Assembly: GCF_028389875.1 (NCBI RefSeq)
Contig: NC_084702.1
Location: 70,405,582-70,469,581 of the forward strand
Length of the DNA: 64,000 nucleotides
Source: Rhea pennata
Taxonomy: Eukaryota; Chordata; Aves; Rheiformes; Rheidae
Direction of reading: 5' to 3'
Part shown: positions 28,601 through 41,600 of the stretch, piece by piece
How positions within the stretch are numbered: the stretch's first letter is position 1
Layout of the letters: each line of letters starts with the position of its first letter
Program-made: the position numbers and the translations under genes
The notes under the pieces: model-generated
The model's input: the letters and a program-made list of their open reading frames with translations, nothing else
The model's database searches: none
What the model was told of the DNA's origin: nothing

Positions 28601-28860
28601 CCACTGCAACTGCTGCCCCACAGCATCCACCAGCCCCACAGGGCCTGCCACCCTGCAGCACCCACAGCTCCTGCCTACCAGCCCCACAGCAACTGCTACC
28701 CCACAGCCCAGCCTACCGCCATGCAGTGCCCGCCAGCCCCACAGCACCCACTGCCCCATAGCCTGGCCCGCCGCCCCACAGCGCGGCTTCACAAGGGCCG
28801 GGCCGGGCCGGGCCGCCCCTCAGGGCCGCCCCACACGAGGCCGCCATCGCCGCCCGTTAC
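25660..28860 (-). other. ARHGEF39: Inferred first intron of ARHGEF39
   Basis: No coding exon is recognised on either strand. A minus-strand donor (CAG/GTAACG) at 28860-28861 in the CpG island and the acceptor (CTCTTTAG/TATACC) at 25657-25658 could bound an intron of about 3.2 kb in the 5' UTR. The exon boundary is a prediction; transcript evidence would decide it. The right end contains the C-rich minisatellite at 28400-28790. Confidence 0.5.
28400..28790. repeat. Degenerate C-rich minisatellite (CCCCACAGCAyCCACtGCC-like units)
   Basis: About 390 bases are built from irregular repeats of CCCCACAGC linked by ACCCACTG, CCAGC or CTGC, so the minus strand reads repeated GCTGTGGGG. Strand asymmetry is strong (C-rich on +, G-rich on -). 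The repeats generate spurious Trp/Gly/Val-rich minus-strand open frames. It abuts the promoter CpG island of ARHGEF39 and the myosin gene. Confidence 0.88.
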
Positions 28861-29600
28861 CTGCTGCCGCCGCCCCGCGTTCAAACGGCGGCCCCGCCCC
28901 GGCGGGCGGGCCCGGGGCGGAGCGGGCCGAGGCGGGGCGGGCGTGGCACGGCACGGCGCGGCACGGCGCGGCGGCGGGGCCGGGATGGGGCCGCCGGGGG
29001 AGCGGTGCCCGCGGGCCGGGGCCGCCGGGGACCTGGCGGCGCTGGCGGAGCTGGACGAGGCGGCGCTGCTGGGCAGCCTGCGGGAGCGTTTCCTGCGGCA
29101 GCAGGTCTACGTGAGTGCAGGCGGCGGGGCGGGGCGGGGGGCGCGGGGCGCCGCGCCGCTCACGGCCTGTGTCTCTCCGTGCGCCGCCAGACCGACGTCG
29201 GGGACATCCTCATCGCCATGAACCCCTTCCAGCGGCTGCCGCTCTACGGCAGGGAGGTCAGTGCCGCGGGGCCGCCGCGGCTTCGCGCGGAGCGGCGCGG
29301 CGCGGCGCGGAGCGGAGCGGCCGGGGCGCCGCGTCCTGCTGCGCGGGAGGCGCCGCGGCAGCGGGGCCGGGGCGGCCCCGCGGGCTCCTCCGCCTCGCTG
29401 CCCCGCGTCGCCATCCCCCCCCCTCCCCCCCCGCCGTGTCGCCGCAGGTCTCCGAGCAGTACCGGCGCCACGAGAAGGGCGCGCTGCCGCCGCACATCTT
29501 CGCCGTGGCCGCCCGGGCCTACGGCGCCATGCTGGGCCGCCGGGCCGCCGGGCCCCGCAGCCAGTGCATCGTCATCAGGTGAGCGGGGCGCGGGGGCGGC
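28790..29600. promoter_or_regulatory. CpG island, probable bidirectional promoter of ARHGEF39 and the SH2 myosin
   Basis: A dense CpG and GC-box region (GGGGCGG and CCCCGCCCC occur repeatedly at 28890-28950) precedes the myosin start codon at 28985 and covers its first three exons. On the minus strand it carries TTTGAA at 28885-28880 and a potential donor at 28860. The two genes point away from it in opposite directions, so a shared promoter is likely. No TATA box is visible. The start sites themselves are inferred. Confidence 0.65.
28880..28885 (-). promoter_or_regulatory. ARHGEF39: CHR-like motif TTTGAA
   Basis: Read on the minus strand this is GCCGTTTGAACGCG. TTTGAA is the core of the cell-cycle homology region bound by MuvB complexes (DREAM, B-MYB-MuvB) at G2/M gene promoters. 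It is isolated in very GC-rich sequence, about 20 bases upstream of the putative donor of a non-coding ARHGEF39 exon. A six-base motif can occur by chance, hence the modest confidence. Confidence 0.4.
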
Positions 29601-32600
29601 GGGGGCCGGCGGGGGGCGCGGGGATGGCGGGGCCGGCGGGGCCGCCGCTCCCCTTCAGAGCGCTGCCCCGACCCCCCAGATCTCGCCTTGGAAGATTTTG
29701 GAGAGTCCAGGAAACAGACGCACGTGGCTTTTGTAGAGACAAAAATAAATAAATAAAGGCCCGGCGGCGTTGGGTTAAAGGAGGGGGCCGGGGGGGCAGA
29801 GCGCCCCGAGGGTCGGCCTGCCCTGGGGAGAGCCCTGTGGTACCCCTCTGTGGGGAAGGAGCCCCGCTGCGAGGGGCAGTCGTGGGTGAGGTGTGACAGG
29901 GAGCAGAAAGGAGCTGTTCCCCCGGGGGCGAGCTTCTGTATACAACCAACTTCCGTGTGCAGCTTCTTTACTATAAGCCCTTTGGGAATCTGATCAGGGA
30001 AAATCTTATTCTGGGAAATTCTCAGTAGCAGAAGGGAAACTGAGTTGCTTGTCGTTGAATTTGCTCCGTGATGTCGCTGTTGTTGTGTGGGAACCACACA
30101 GGGCCACAGACAGCATCATCCAGAAGGGAAAGCCTCCAAACGCCAGCTAATTGCCTTCTTGGGGTTAGACTTACATCTCATTTAAATGTCATCTCAGTTC
30201 AAATGTCAATTTTCAGCCATTTAATTTACTATTTCCTCTTTAGATTAGAATTCTGATCATGTTATCGGTATTTTCATTTTATGTGGTAGGGAAATGACTT
30301 GTTTAATCACTGCTGAGCATCACTGTGGGACTGGGAGCAGAGCTTAAGGGTCCAGCCTCTCTCATTTCTCTAGTGTGCAAGTCATCAATGTCTGTGCTTT
30401 ACATGAAGTGTTCTCACTAAACACATGTGAAATTGTGGCCGTGGAGTCAGCACGTGGAAGATCTTCCTAGGAATGGAGAAGAGTCATAGAAATTGTTATA
30501 AGAGGTGGAAAGCCATCTGCAAGCACTCTCTGAAAAATCAGTATTCTGATTGATCTTTTGGCAGCAATTCGTGGTGTCAGAGATAAGAATCTGAGTTACT
30601 GCTGTGCATTCTGCATTCTTATGAGCAGGTTTGTTTGCTCCTATAACAGGAAGTTTGTGGGTTTGCTATATGCAAGCAGTAAAGTGCTCTCTAATTAGAT
30701 TAGCTGATACGGGCAAAGTTTAGGTTGTTGGAAGTATGAGAGGGGAGGGCGTCCCTCCTGTTAGATCACGGTTCATCAGAGCAGCTTGGGGTTCTTTTAG
30801 ATTCCACTGTTCCTGTGCTTGAAAAGTGTCTAGGTGAAAGATGCCTAGCACAAACCTATATGCTTTCCTCTGGGATTTAAACATGGCCTTTCTGTTCTCC
30901 ATTTAGTCACTCCAACTTTGTGAGGTCCGGATGGCATGTTTCAGAGCCTACGGCTGATGTTGGACACAGCAGCTGCCTCCAAAGTGAGAAAGGCTTATTA
31001 CGATTAGGTCAGCTTCTGCTGCAAATTCCACTGGCTCCTATTGCTTTCCAGCCTGGCTTTAGTCACAGCCTCAGTATGCTGTGGTAGGGCACGTGAGGCT
31101 CCTGGAGATGGCTCACAGCCTGGTGCATTTACACACTTGCAGTTGCAGAGCATGCTTGCAGGACCTGGTGATGCTGTTTCTCTTGTTGGAGGATATGAGG
31201 GTGGGCTCGAGCATGAGGGTGTTCATTGATAGAGGCCTTGCTGAGGAAGGAAGTCACTGAAAACAGATCGTCTTACATACTGTTCTCAGCTGGCAAAAGC
31301 TCCTGTTTTGGTTGTGCGTATTCAGATGATGGCAGTCTGCTATGTGCTTGGAATCAGGTATCTGTCACGGGGGCTGAATGCCTCAAATGCTTTGCAGCTG
31401 TGCTATGCCCAGGGCTGCAGCTGGTGTGAGCTTGAGAAATGTTATGGAGTAAAACTGGCTTCTGTGAAGGAGTCTGGCAATGAGTCCTGGCATCCTCCCA
31501 GGAACCAGTGTCTTACTGTGGCCCAGTGACAGGAGTAAACTGGGACCCTGGCTCCCAGCTGTGCATCACGCTGAGACGCTGTTCCCTACCTTTTTCTCTT
31601 TCCAACCAGAACAGTTACCAAAGTCCAGTATAGTCATTATAACATGATGCTCTCCCTCTGAAAATTGCTGCTCTTCTAGTTACTGTCTGGTCTCTTCTTT
31701 GGGGAGAAGAGCCCAGGACAGCAACCCACGCTGCCTCAGTGCCAAGAGCTTTCTGTCTGGAAACTCTAGTGGAATTTACATTGTTCCACCAGGCTACTGG
31801 GAGGTACAGAGGAGTAAAGCCATACCGGAAGCTCAAAGGTTAGGTGTGTAAATTGAGGCCTGCCCTTGTGTATACCTCCAGCATTTCCTGCATTTTTTCC
31901 CCTATGTTTATGCTAAAGGTCTTTGCCGGAATGATGCCCAGGGGCATACTGCTTTAACAGGCTGTACATCCCCAGTCCTCCCAGGAGACTTTTTATGAAA
32001 GTCCCAGGAAACTGCTTTCCACGTGCTACTTGTTTGACTTAGAGGTGGAGGTGCTGGACGTATGTGACGCCAGAATGACATGCAGTACCTCAGCTGTTAG
32101 CCTGAGAGCAGCTTTATGGCTGTATTCCAGTGTTCAGAAACAGCTGAAGCACGTGGATATGTGAAGGGCCTGTGGTTTGAGACTGCTGCAGTGTCATGAG
32201 ATTAGTACTCAGTTGTGGAAGTAAGAAGAATGGGGCAAATCCCTTTGTAGAAAGGGGAGGCTGTCAGCCCAAGCATATGTGAAGGAATCTGTGAACCAGA
32301 ATGCTTTCAAAGGGTGTTGTTCTCCAGGAGTTAGATATATTTTTTCTTAAGAAGCAGAGCAAATGGACTGTCTGGTGCACCTCATCCAGAAGTGACGGTG
32401 TGGAGTGTATCCCTACTCCCCAATGGATTGGGGAAAATTCCTCTGAGAATGGATTAGTACCTTGTGGAGCTCATTGTATAAAGCTATGGTGCAAGTTAGT
32501 ACTCACATATGCAATGTAACAGAGAAAGGTGTGACACACTTGGATACAGGAGAGTGCTTTCAAGTTATGGGACAGGCATAAGACATAAAGAACAGGATAA

Positions 32601-35600
32601 TTACACTTTATAGCTAGTGGAACTTAACTTTGCCTTTTTCTTTTTTTTTCTTTTTTTTTTTTTTTTTGGCAGTGGAGAGAGTGGTGCGGGGAAAACAGAA
32701 AGTACAAAGCTACTGTTGCAGCACATAATGAACCTATGTAAAGGCAACTCACAGCTGGAGCAGCAGATCTTACAGGTAGGTCGTTACAGGTTGATGCTTG
32801 TAGATGGAAAAGTAACACTGCTGCAAGACAGCTTGTATTTGGCTCAAGGATCCTCGTGATGCATTAGCACACTAGAAGCGGGGGAACAAAACTTTAGCCA
32901 CATTATAAGGAAATCGTGGGTAAGGACAGTGAAATAGCTGACCACAGATTAGAAAGGGTGGAAGGATCAGTTTGCTTGGAATGTAGTGGGCTGGTTCTTA
33001 AATGATATAATCATTGCAATCGTTTAGCATGATGTCTGTGGAAAGGGATTAGGGGCTTTTTTGAAATCACTTCCTGTTTGATGTAGAACAAGGACTTTTT
33101 TGTTAGAGAAACAAAGTCTTGATCAAATGATACACAGGGATGGAGTATCATTACGCAGCCTTTCGTAAACTTTCTTTGACTAGTAAAATACTGTCAGAAG
33201 CATACCTGCTATTCCTGGCTAGCGTCATCTTTGCTATTTCAATATACATTTACTATCTGATTTTGATAAAATCTTGTCTCTTTGATCTAAAGTATTTCCA
33301 TTGGAATTGCTGACAAGGAGTTTTTGAGCAAGTTCCAGTATGATTTCCATGTGATAAATTAAGCAGGATGAGCCCTTGGACTACTTCATGATAAAGTCTG
33401 TGTTTTCAGGTTTCCCGTGGAGCTATTGAGATGTTTCTGTGCTGTGCTTTGGGCTCTGGGACAGCTTGTTGTTTCAGTGTAGTGTCGTCCGTGGTGGATC
33501 TGAGATGTATGCCTGTGTTGTGTTCTGAGTTGCCGGAACACCGTGTTGATACATGTGTTGGTTCTGCTTAGGGGTGGCTCGGACCACACTAGCAAGCTGT
33601 TTTCTGATCTGAGAAGATTCTGGAAGCAGAGTAGCCGTGTTTGCTCATTGTTGTGCTTGGCCTAGTGAACCCTGGCAGATGTGACTGGCCATGCTTGTAG
33701 CCAATGCGCTATTCCTCCTTTTCCAACAAAGTTCACCTCAGTTCAGGTGAACTGCTTGTGGAAAACTTAGAGGTGACAGTCAAGAAATAAAACAGTCGTC
33801 TTGTTTTCAGTAGATAATATTTGAAGGACTGAGTTAGCCCATTTGGGATTAGTGTGGTGCTGTAAAACTATGTTCAGCAGGTTATCCAGCATGTACCCCA
33901 AGTCCCTTTTCCTCCAGCCAGCAGATTCTTTGCTCCCATATGAATATATTATGCACATATTTGAATATATTTGTCTCTTTCAATTCTTTTATCCAAAATA
34001 TGATAAAATAGATGCTCTTGAGTGCTGATGAAGTGCTTCCTATTCCATCAGTAACTGAGAAAAATGCTAAACATAAAGTGCTCAAGTTAAACTTTTCCTA
34101 ATAAGTTAGATTAGATCATTTAATTTCAAGAGTGCTTGTGCTATTTGTATGCCTGTTTTAGGTAAACCCATTGCTTGAAGCTTTTGGCAATGCCCAGACT
34201 GTGATGAATGACAACAGTAGCCGCTTTGGAAAATACATACAGCTGCGTTTCCAGAAGAATACAGGTAAAGTCAAGGGCAACATTTGAAATGATTAGTTTG
34301 GGGAGTGGGTAGGCATTGGAAGGAGTGAACTCAGTAGCCAGGACCTGTGGTGGGTAAAATTTGGAAACTTCATACTCTGTGGGAAGGGTGTGCAATTAAG
34401 AAAAATCCTACAGCAACTAGGGCTTTAGGATAAGAACAATGTGGGGTATGGGAAGGGTATTGGGATCATGGTGGAGAGGAGGTGTCAGTTGCACTCCATC
34501 ATGCCTACAGCCCTGATCATTTCTAATGGAGGTAAGCAGACGTCTTAAGATGATGGGAAGCATGAAGAAGACCACTTCCAGGGAGCTGGGCAATCTTAAG
34601 GGTGTTGTTCACAAGACACCTATTTTAGACACCGAAGTACTATAACTTCAGGCTCCTATAACCAGATATTGACGGGGAACAGCTCAGTCAGCTTTATATT
34701 TCCAGATGTAAAGTTTATCTTGTCACCTTCTTGAGTGCAGTGAAGGGTGCAAAGCTGAGCGAGTATCTGTTAGAGAAGTCACGGGTGGTACAACAAGATA
34801 CTGGAGAGAGGAATTTCCATATCTTCTACTACATGTTTGCTGGACTCTCTTCAGAGGAAAAGGAGATGTATGGGCTATTGGATCCCTCACTCTACAGGTA
34901 CTTCTTCAAAGGCAGATCTCAGTTTAGTGGGGTGTTGTGGGGCGGAGGGAGAATCAGCATAGTGAAGCCTGTGGCCCTGATGGGTAAAGCCAGGAAGGGG
35001 TGAACAAATGAATGGAAGCGGGAGCAGGATCTGAAAGAGGACACATGATGAGATCTTATAGATCAACCTGGAAGCTGGCAGGTCTAGAATCTCTTCTTTG
35101 TTTCTCATTTGCATGACCTTGGAAAAGTTTTTCCCTTTCATGTCTCCACTGCTGCTGATACACTTTGTTACTTTGGAGTAGGACTGCTGGCTATGCTGAT
35201 TATATGATGATTTTGTATGGGATATACACTTTCTCAGGTACATAAGTGGACAATTTGGTACAGAAGATGTAGCTCAGCATTGGAAACACAAATATCAAGA
35301 GGTGCGCAATGCCCTTGACATGGTGGGCTTCCAAGAACAGGTGAATTCCAAGGACCCCTCACTTCTATTTGTGCATCTCGTGTTTGTAGAGTTTCTTCCT
35401 GGCTGCTGTTATTTCACATTTTTCTACCTACTGAACTTCCCACGCTGCTTTCAAACCACCTGAATCTTGCAGTCTTCATGTAGAGCCTCCTCCTGCATGC
35501 TGCCTGTACCTTTCCCTCACCTCTCCATCTTCTGTGATCCAAGAAACAAGGAAGCTCTTTGGGGCATTGTACCTGCACTGTGGATGTTATATGCTATATG

Positions 35601-38600
35601 CTAGGTGATGATAGCTTGCCAGTCACCCCTGCTGTGTGTTTTAGGAACAGGTGGACATGCAGGCAATCTTGGCTGGTGTCTTGTCTCTGGGCAATGTGAC
35701 CTTTGAGCCTCAGGAGAACAACGGGTCTGTAAAAGTGAGTGAAGCTTCCCAAGGATGGCTGAAGGCTGCAGCGGTGAGTCGCAAGAGCTGACAGAAACAT
35801 TCTGGATGTGATACTGGTCTCTACTAGCAGTGTGACTGCATCATCCGTAGAAAATATTTATGCTCTTAAATTCTTGTATAAGGTCCTGGAGTTTTCCTGT
35901 AGGGATTTGGGAGGCTGCTCCTGCCAGTGGTTGCAGGGGAGGTTTCTGCCTCTTAAAGACCCCTGAAGAACAAGGAGATTTTTCCAGAAATGCACAGTAT
36001 CAGCCCATGACTACTACTGTGTCCACTGCTGACGATACCCAAAAAGACAATTCTCAACATCTATTTTGTCTGTACCTAGGGACAATATTAGTTGTACCAC
36101 TGAACTGAGTCTTGCAGTACATAAGCTGTACAGTGATTCTGAGGTACTTTGTTTCTTTTCTTCAGAAATATCATCTTGATATGGCAAAACTTCATATAAT
36201 TCAAACTTTTTAAAATCAAAAGTCATGTGGGACTAAATGTGATGCCTTGGAGAAATTCAAGTGTACAATATCTGTGCACTAGTTTTGTAATCTTGTCCAA
36301 AGATACCATCTTAACTGCTATCAATTTTTGTTAATCCTGAATTAAACGTTTTTCTATTCTGCCTCAAATTAACGTCAGATTAAGAAGTGCATATTTCCCT
36401 GGACTATCCCATTTTTATTATATGGGATGGATATATTATCTGCTTTGTTAACAACATAGAAATACTTTTGCCTTCTCTGTGTCTTTTTATTTTGACCTGT
36501 TTGAAACCATGGCATCCTTGTTTGGTTTTTTTTTGTTGTTGTTGATGATGTTTCACTCCCATCTCTTTGCCTGTTTTCCTCTTATACCGTACATGAAACA
36601 ACCACCTGTTCAGTAGTCAACTTTTTGCCTTTCTCTTCACTTATTGCCAACAGGAAGGGAATTCCTGTTAAAGCAATTAATCAGGATTTCAGCTGCATAT
36701 GAGTCCCCCTTGTTTCCTGTCTCCTGTGGGTTTGTGTGACTCTAAAGTCTGCTGAAGCTCCCCTTAGCATCTGCAAAGACACCTCATCTTGGTGCTATAC
36801 AATAATAAGTCATTAAACCATTCAACGGGGACTGGTGTGTAGTTCCCACAGAGGATGAAAAGTGTCAGCACTGGGAAATTAAAAATGCAAAGTATTTCTA
36901 AGAGTAAGAGTGAGTTTGAGCACTGCACAGGATAATGAAAATCTCAGAGCATAATCTGACTCCAGTGCTGCCAGATGTTAAAGTGATATTTATATTATCA
37001 CTTTATCAAAATGATATTATCAAAGGCTGCAATCTGAATCATGGCTCCATTACACTGGGTGTCACACATACCCAAGGAGATGCAGTCCCTACGTAAGGGT
37101 TCAGTATTAGCTATCCCTATCTATTTCCTCTCTCCCAGGGTCAGTTTGGAGTGCAAGAAGATGAGCTGTTGAAATGTCTCATTTGCACAATGTCAGTGAC
37201 TCGGGGAGAGCAGATTCAGCGTTTTCACACCAAACAACAGGCAGAGGGTAAGAAACATGAATTACAGAAGTACTGAGCAGAAAGACTGACTTGTATTTGA
37301 TGAAAGGGTGTCCCAACTCATGTGCAGTTTCTAGGTAACAAAGATCTCGATCTGTGCAACTTCCTTCTTTCTCTAGAATAAAGGCAAATATATCTGTGCT
37401 TGTCCTTTTGGACTCGTTGACACATAGGACCATGAACACTGCTTTTGTTTGATCTCTAGATTGTAGAGCTTAACTGAGAAAACAGGAAATTATCCTTGCT
37501 TTCTCCCTCAAATCCAGTCTTGAAGATAACTGTAGATATTTGTGCAAAAGAGGGGAAGGCTGCTGCTGCAGAGTGCTGGCAAGGTACAGAATTCTAGGTA
37601 GTAACTGGAGAAATAGCTAAGATCATCAGTGTCAGGGAAGGGATGAGAGTCATGGGAAGTAAATTGAAATAGTAAGTGTGAAGTGTTCTTTCCTCTTTTA
37701 GTAAGAAAAGAAGTTAACCCAAGATAATCTTCACCAAAAGACTGAGTTAAAATAAAAGACTTTTTTTAAAGTAAACATGAAATCCAAAACTTTCTAGATT
37801 ATTGCTTAAAAAATAGAACAAAAACTGAAGACTGAGAATTATTTATTTCTGTTTCCCAGACATTTCCTCTTGCCTTCTCTAGACAATAAAATAAACATCT
37901 CTAGTCAGATGATAATGGGTCATATTGATTTGGTCTCCCTCTTAGAATGTCAGCACATTTTTTCAGCAATTGCATTCTCCTTGTTTAAGTACTTCAGGCA
38001 GCAGCTGTGGGCTAGCAAGAAGTTCAAGTGTTTGCAGTGGAACCATTCAATTTTCCAAATACTGCTTGGAGACATTAGCTTGAATTCAGTTGTGGTAGGG
38101 TTCATACTCAGTAGACAGGCAGAGGAGGAAACAAGTCTCTGGATATTCCAATTTTATGTGATCTTACAAGTGCTCTAGTACCCATATCTGGTCTTGTAGG
38201 AATATTATGAAGACTTCAGAATGGAAGAGTTCTGTGTGAGCTTGCAGAGAGTAGGGAAGATCATCAGACATCATCTGATCAGTTGCTGTCTCCAAAACAA
38301 CTTCATAAACCATTAGACATTATTGCTAGAGGTGGATGTGCTGAGCCACCTTGTATGCTGTGTTCCCTACTCTCCTTGGAGCCCTTCAGTGAGTTGCTGT
38401 CATTCTCTGTCACCCTGTGCAGATGCTCGAGACTCTATTGCAAAGGTGGCATATGGCCGAGTATTTGGCTGGATTGTTTCCAAGATCAATGAGTTACTGG
38501 CTGAGAATGTGGATCCTGAGGTGGAGCTGAGGGAGATAGGTGAGTTCTGCTTGTCTTGATACTGTTCGGCCCTCAAATGTGCATCCCGCAACCATGATGG

Positions 38601-41600
38601 AGGAACAGGGCAATATGAGGTGTCATGAAAATTGCTTTCGGGTTTACATTTTCAGAGAAATGATCATGCTGGAGGTACTATTCAACAGCATGAAATCTGT
38701 GGGGCAGGAGCCAGCCCAGAGCAGCCAGTTGGTCTGAAGTAACTGTGAAGCAGTAGTTTTGGGATACTCTGGCTTTGCAGAGGAGCTGGGGCTTGATGTT
38801 GGGGATATCCTAGCTAGTTCACCAAAAGGATCTTTGAGAGACATGCAGCTGACAACTTGGCTGTGTGGGCCCCAGGGCCAGATGATCGAAGTCATGTATT
38901 GGGGTATTTAGCTACCTGTAGGGGTGGTCTGCAGGTTCAATGCCATGTTCATCTCCCCTCTGCTAGGAATCTTGGATATTTTTGGATTTGAAAACTTTGC
39001 AGTGAATCGTTTTGAACAGCTTTGCATAAACCTGGCCAACGAGCAGCTGCAGCACTTTTTTAATCATGTAAGTCTACAGTTTGTGAACTCTTGTGGTGTG
39101 GTGGGGGAAAGCAGAGCATTGATCTACCTGGGCACTGAAGGAGAGGGGAGGAAACAAGAGCCATTGCCTGGAAAGACAGAAATAGTGCTTGACACTGCAG
39201 AGTAGAGAGCTGCAACCTTATCTGCTATGGCAGAGGAACCACTGGGGCAGGAAAATTAGTAGCAGGTAGGTCAAGCAATGACCAGACTAGTAGAGTAGAG
39301 ACCCGTGAACGTTGTGATTACCTAAGAGATGTTCCTGCTTTATGTAACAGCAGCAGTGAGCAACAAGATTAGAGATGGGCATGCAGAACAGCAATTTCAT
39401 CTTAGGCCTCTGATCCATGAGTAAGAGAGCCATGCCTCCATCCTCTGCTCAGGATGGGGAGGAAGATGTTCAGGGTTGTCTAACCAAGTTTGGAGGCTCC
39501 AAGCTCTGCTTTCTCTGTCTTAGCACATTTTCCAGCTGGAGCAGACTGCCTACAGGGAGGAAGAGCTGCCTTGGGAAACTATTAAGTTCAGCAATAATGA
39601 ACCCATTCTGGTGAGTGATATAAGAATGACAGAAAGGAAGTGCTCCATCCAGCTGAAAGAGGAGACTTCCTCATTCCACCGTGGGGAGGAGATGTATCTG
39701 GGAAGAAGTCCTACAAAGGGTGATGTAGGTGAGAGTACTGCTTTAGTTATGTCTAATGACTCTCCTCTCCTTGCAGAATCTGTTCTTGGCCAAACCACTT
39801 GGTCTACTGTCTCTTCTGGATGAGCAGAGTGCGTTCCCTCAGGTATGGGTGAGATAGGAGACAGAGGAAATGGTGTGGGGAATGTGGCAATGAATATCTG
39901 TGCTGCAGAGAGAGCTCTAGAGTGTGACTATAAAAAGCAGGATGAGCAGAGATGTTCCCGTGTGTGGATGATGGGACAGGACAGCCAGATCGAGAACAGT
40001 CCAATGATACCAGCATCCCTGCGTATTGTATCGAGTACAGTCAGAAATAGTTGCATGGTCAAGGCCACTTCCAATACTTTGTTTTATTTCCACGAGCCCT
40101 GATCAGGACTATGTTGCAGCTTTATAGTTTGATTATGAAAATTGTTTTCTTGCAGGCAACTGATAAAACATTTGTGGATAAACTGAACAGCAGCTTTAAG
40201 GGGAATGTGCACTTCCAATCAAGCCGGGGCCGTGTTTTGGGCTTCAGCATCATTCACTATGCTGGGAATGTAAGTACAATTTTCAGGAGGTATGCTTTGG
40301 AATGTATATAGGGGAGAAAAATGTGTTGCTTGGCAAATAAGGCTTTGAAGTTAAGCAGTGTATGGTCCCATGGGAATGATGTGTTACCTGGGAACTGCCT
40401 TCTGGGGTAAATGGAGCTCTTTAGAAAGTACAGGAGGAGAGACCACTCCTGAAGAAAATGCTTCTCTGGGAAGCATAAGGTTTTAGAGGTATTTATGTTA
40501 TACCTGTCATCACTGTATTGGAGCTGTAGTCTTAAAATAGTCCTTCAAAAAGTGAAAGCTCTGCATGCATTGTAAAGCCCCAAAGGCAAATCTAGTGGCT
40601 TAAATTTTATACTCTGGACCCCTGACAGCTAAACATATTACAAGCACTGAGGAACGGAGTGAGATCAGCTAGACTATCACCATTTTGAAAATGGGAGCAC
40701 TTATTTACATATTTAAATATGAAAGCACCTTGTTCCAGGGCTATTGTATATCACTTTACTGCCACCACTTCTGAATGCATTGGCCCGAATATATTGAATT
40801 GATTAGAATTAATTTTTGTAGCTGGAGTAGATGAAGGTAGGGTCATTGTAGTATATAATTTTGTAGTCTTATTCCACAACTGTTGACTACATTATTCATT
40901 ATGATGTTCATTATTATGAAGATTAACACTTAGCATAGAAAGCACAGTGGCAGGCTGGAAATGAGAAAGGAAGGGGCAAGAGAAACAAGGAGATGCATGG
41001 CAGAAAGCAGAATGGAAGCCTTTTCAAAGGGAAGAGGGTGAAAAAGGAGAAAAGAGAATGAATCATAAACCAAAAGTAAATGAAGCATCATCATGAAGGA
41101 ATGCAGAACAAGAAAAGGTGAATGTCTTAGTGTTAATGCTGCAGTCATAGAATCACAGAATCAGTAAGGTTGGAAGGGACCTCTGGAGATCATGTAGTCC
41201 AACCTTCCCACTCAGCCGGGTCACCTAGAGCATGTTAGACAGGGTTGCATCCAGGGGGGCCTTGAAGATCTCCAGAGAAGGAGACTCCACAGCCTCTCTG
41301 GGCAGCCTGTTCTAGTCCTGTAGTTGTAATGCCTCAGCACCATTCTCTTGGTTTTGTTGCTCAGGATGTGTGTCTGAAGGGGGTGTACATGTGTTTACAG
41401 TGTTCTTGTGCAGGCCAGTATACATTCAGATTAACACTTACAGAATCAGTAATGTTGGAAGGGTCCTCTGGAAATCATCTAGTCTAGCCTCCCAAAGATT
41501 TTCTGATGCTGGTTCCACTGGGGCTTGACTTCAGGGATCTTCAGTGTGTAAAGCAGATGTGATAACCGCTACACTATTCTGGCAAGTTCTTGAGATGGCT

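Noticed and set aside
28083..28665. Long minus-strand frames rich in Trp, Gly and Val (up to 192 residues)
   Set aside because: They are translations of the C-rich minisatellite in several frames at once; low complexity, no start context or splice support.
28721..28984. N-terminal extension of the myosin in the same open frame
   Set aside because: The sequence is Pro/Arg/Gly-rich translation of promoter DNA with GC boxes and the minisatellite edge; no kinase or other domain. The 28985 ATG has a strong context.
41510..41584. Functional tRNA-Val gene
   Set aside because: The acceptor and anticodon stems are mismatched and the copy is attached to a CR1 tail, so it is a SINE head or pseudogene.
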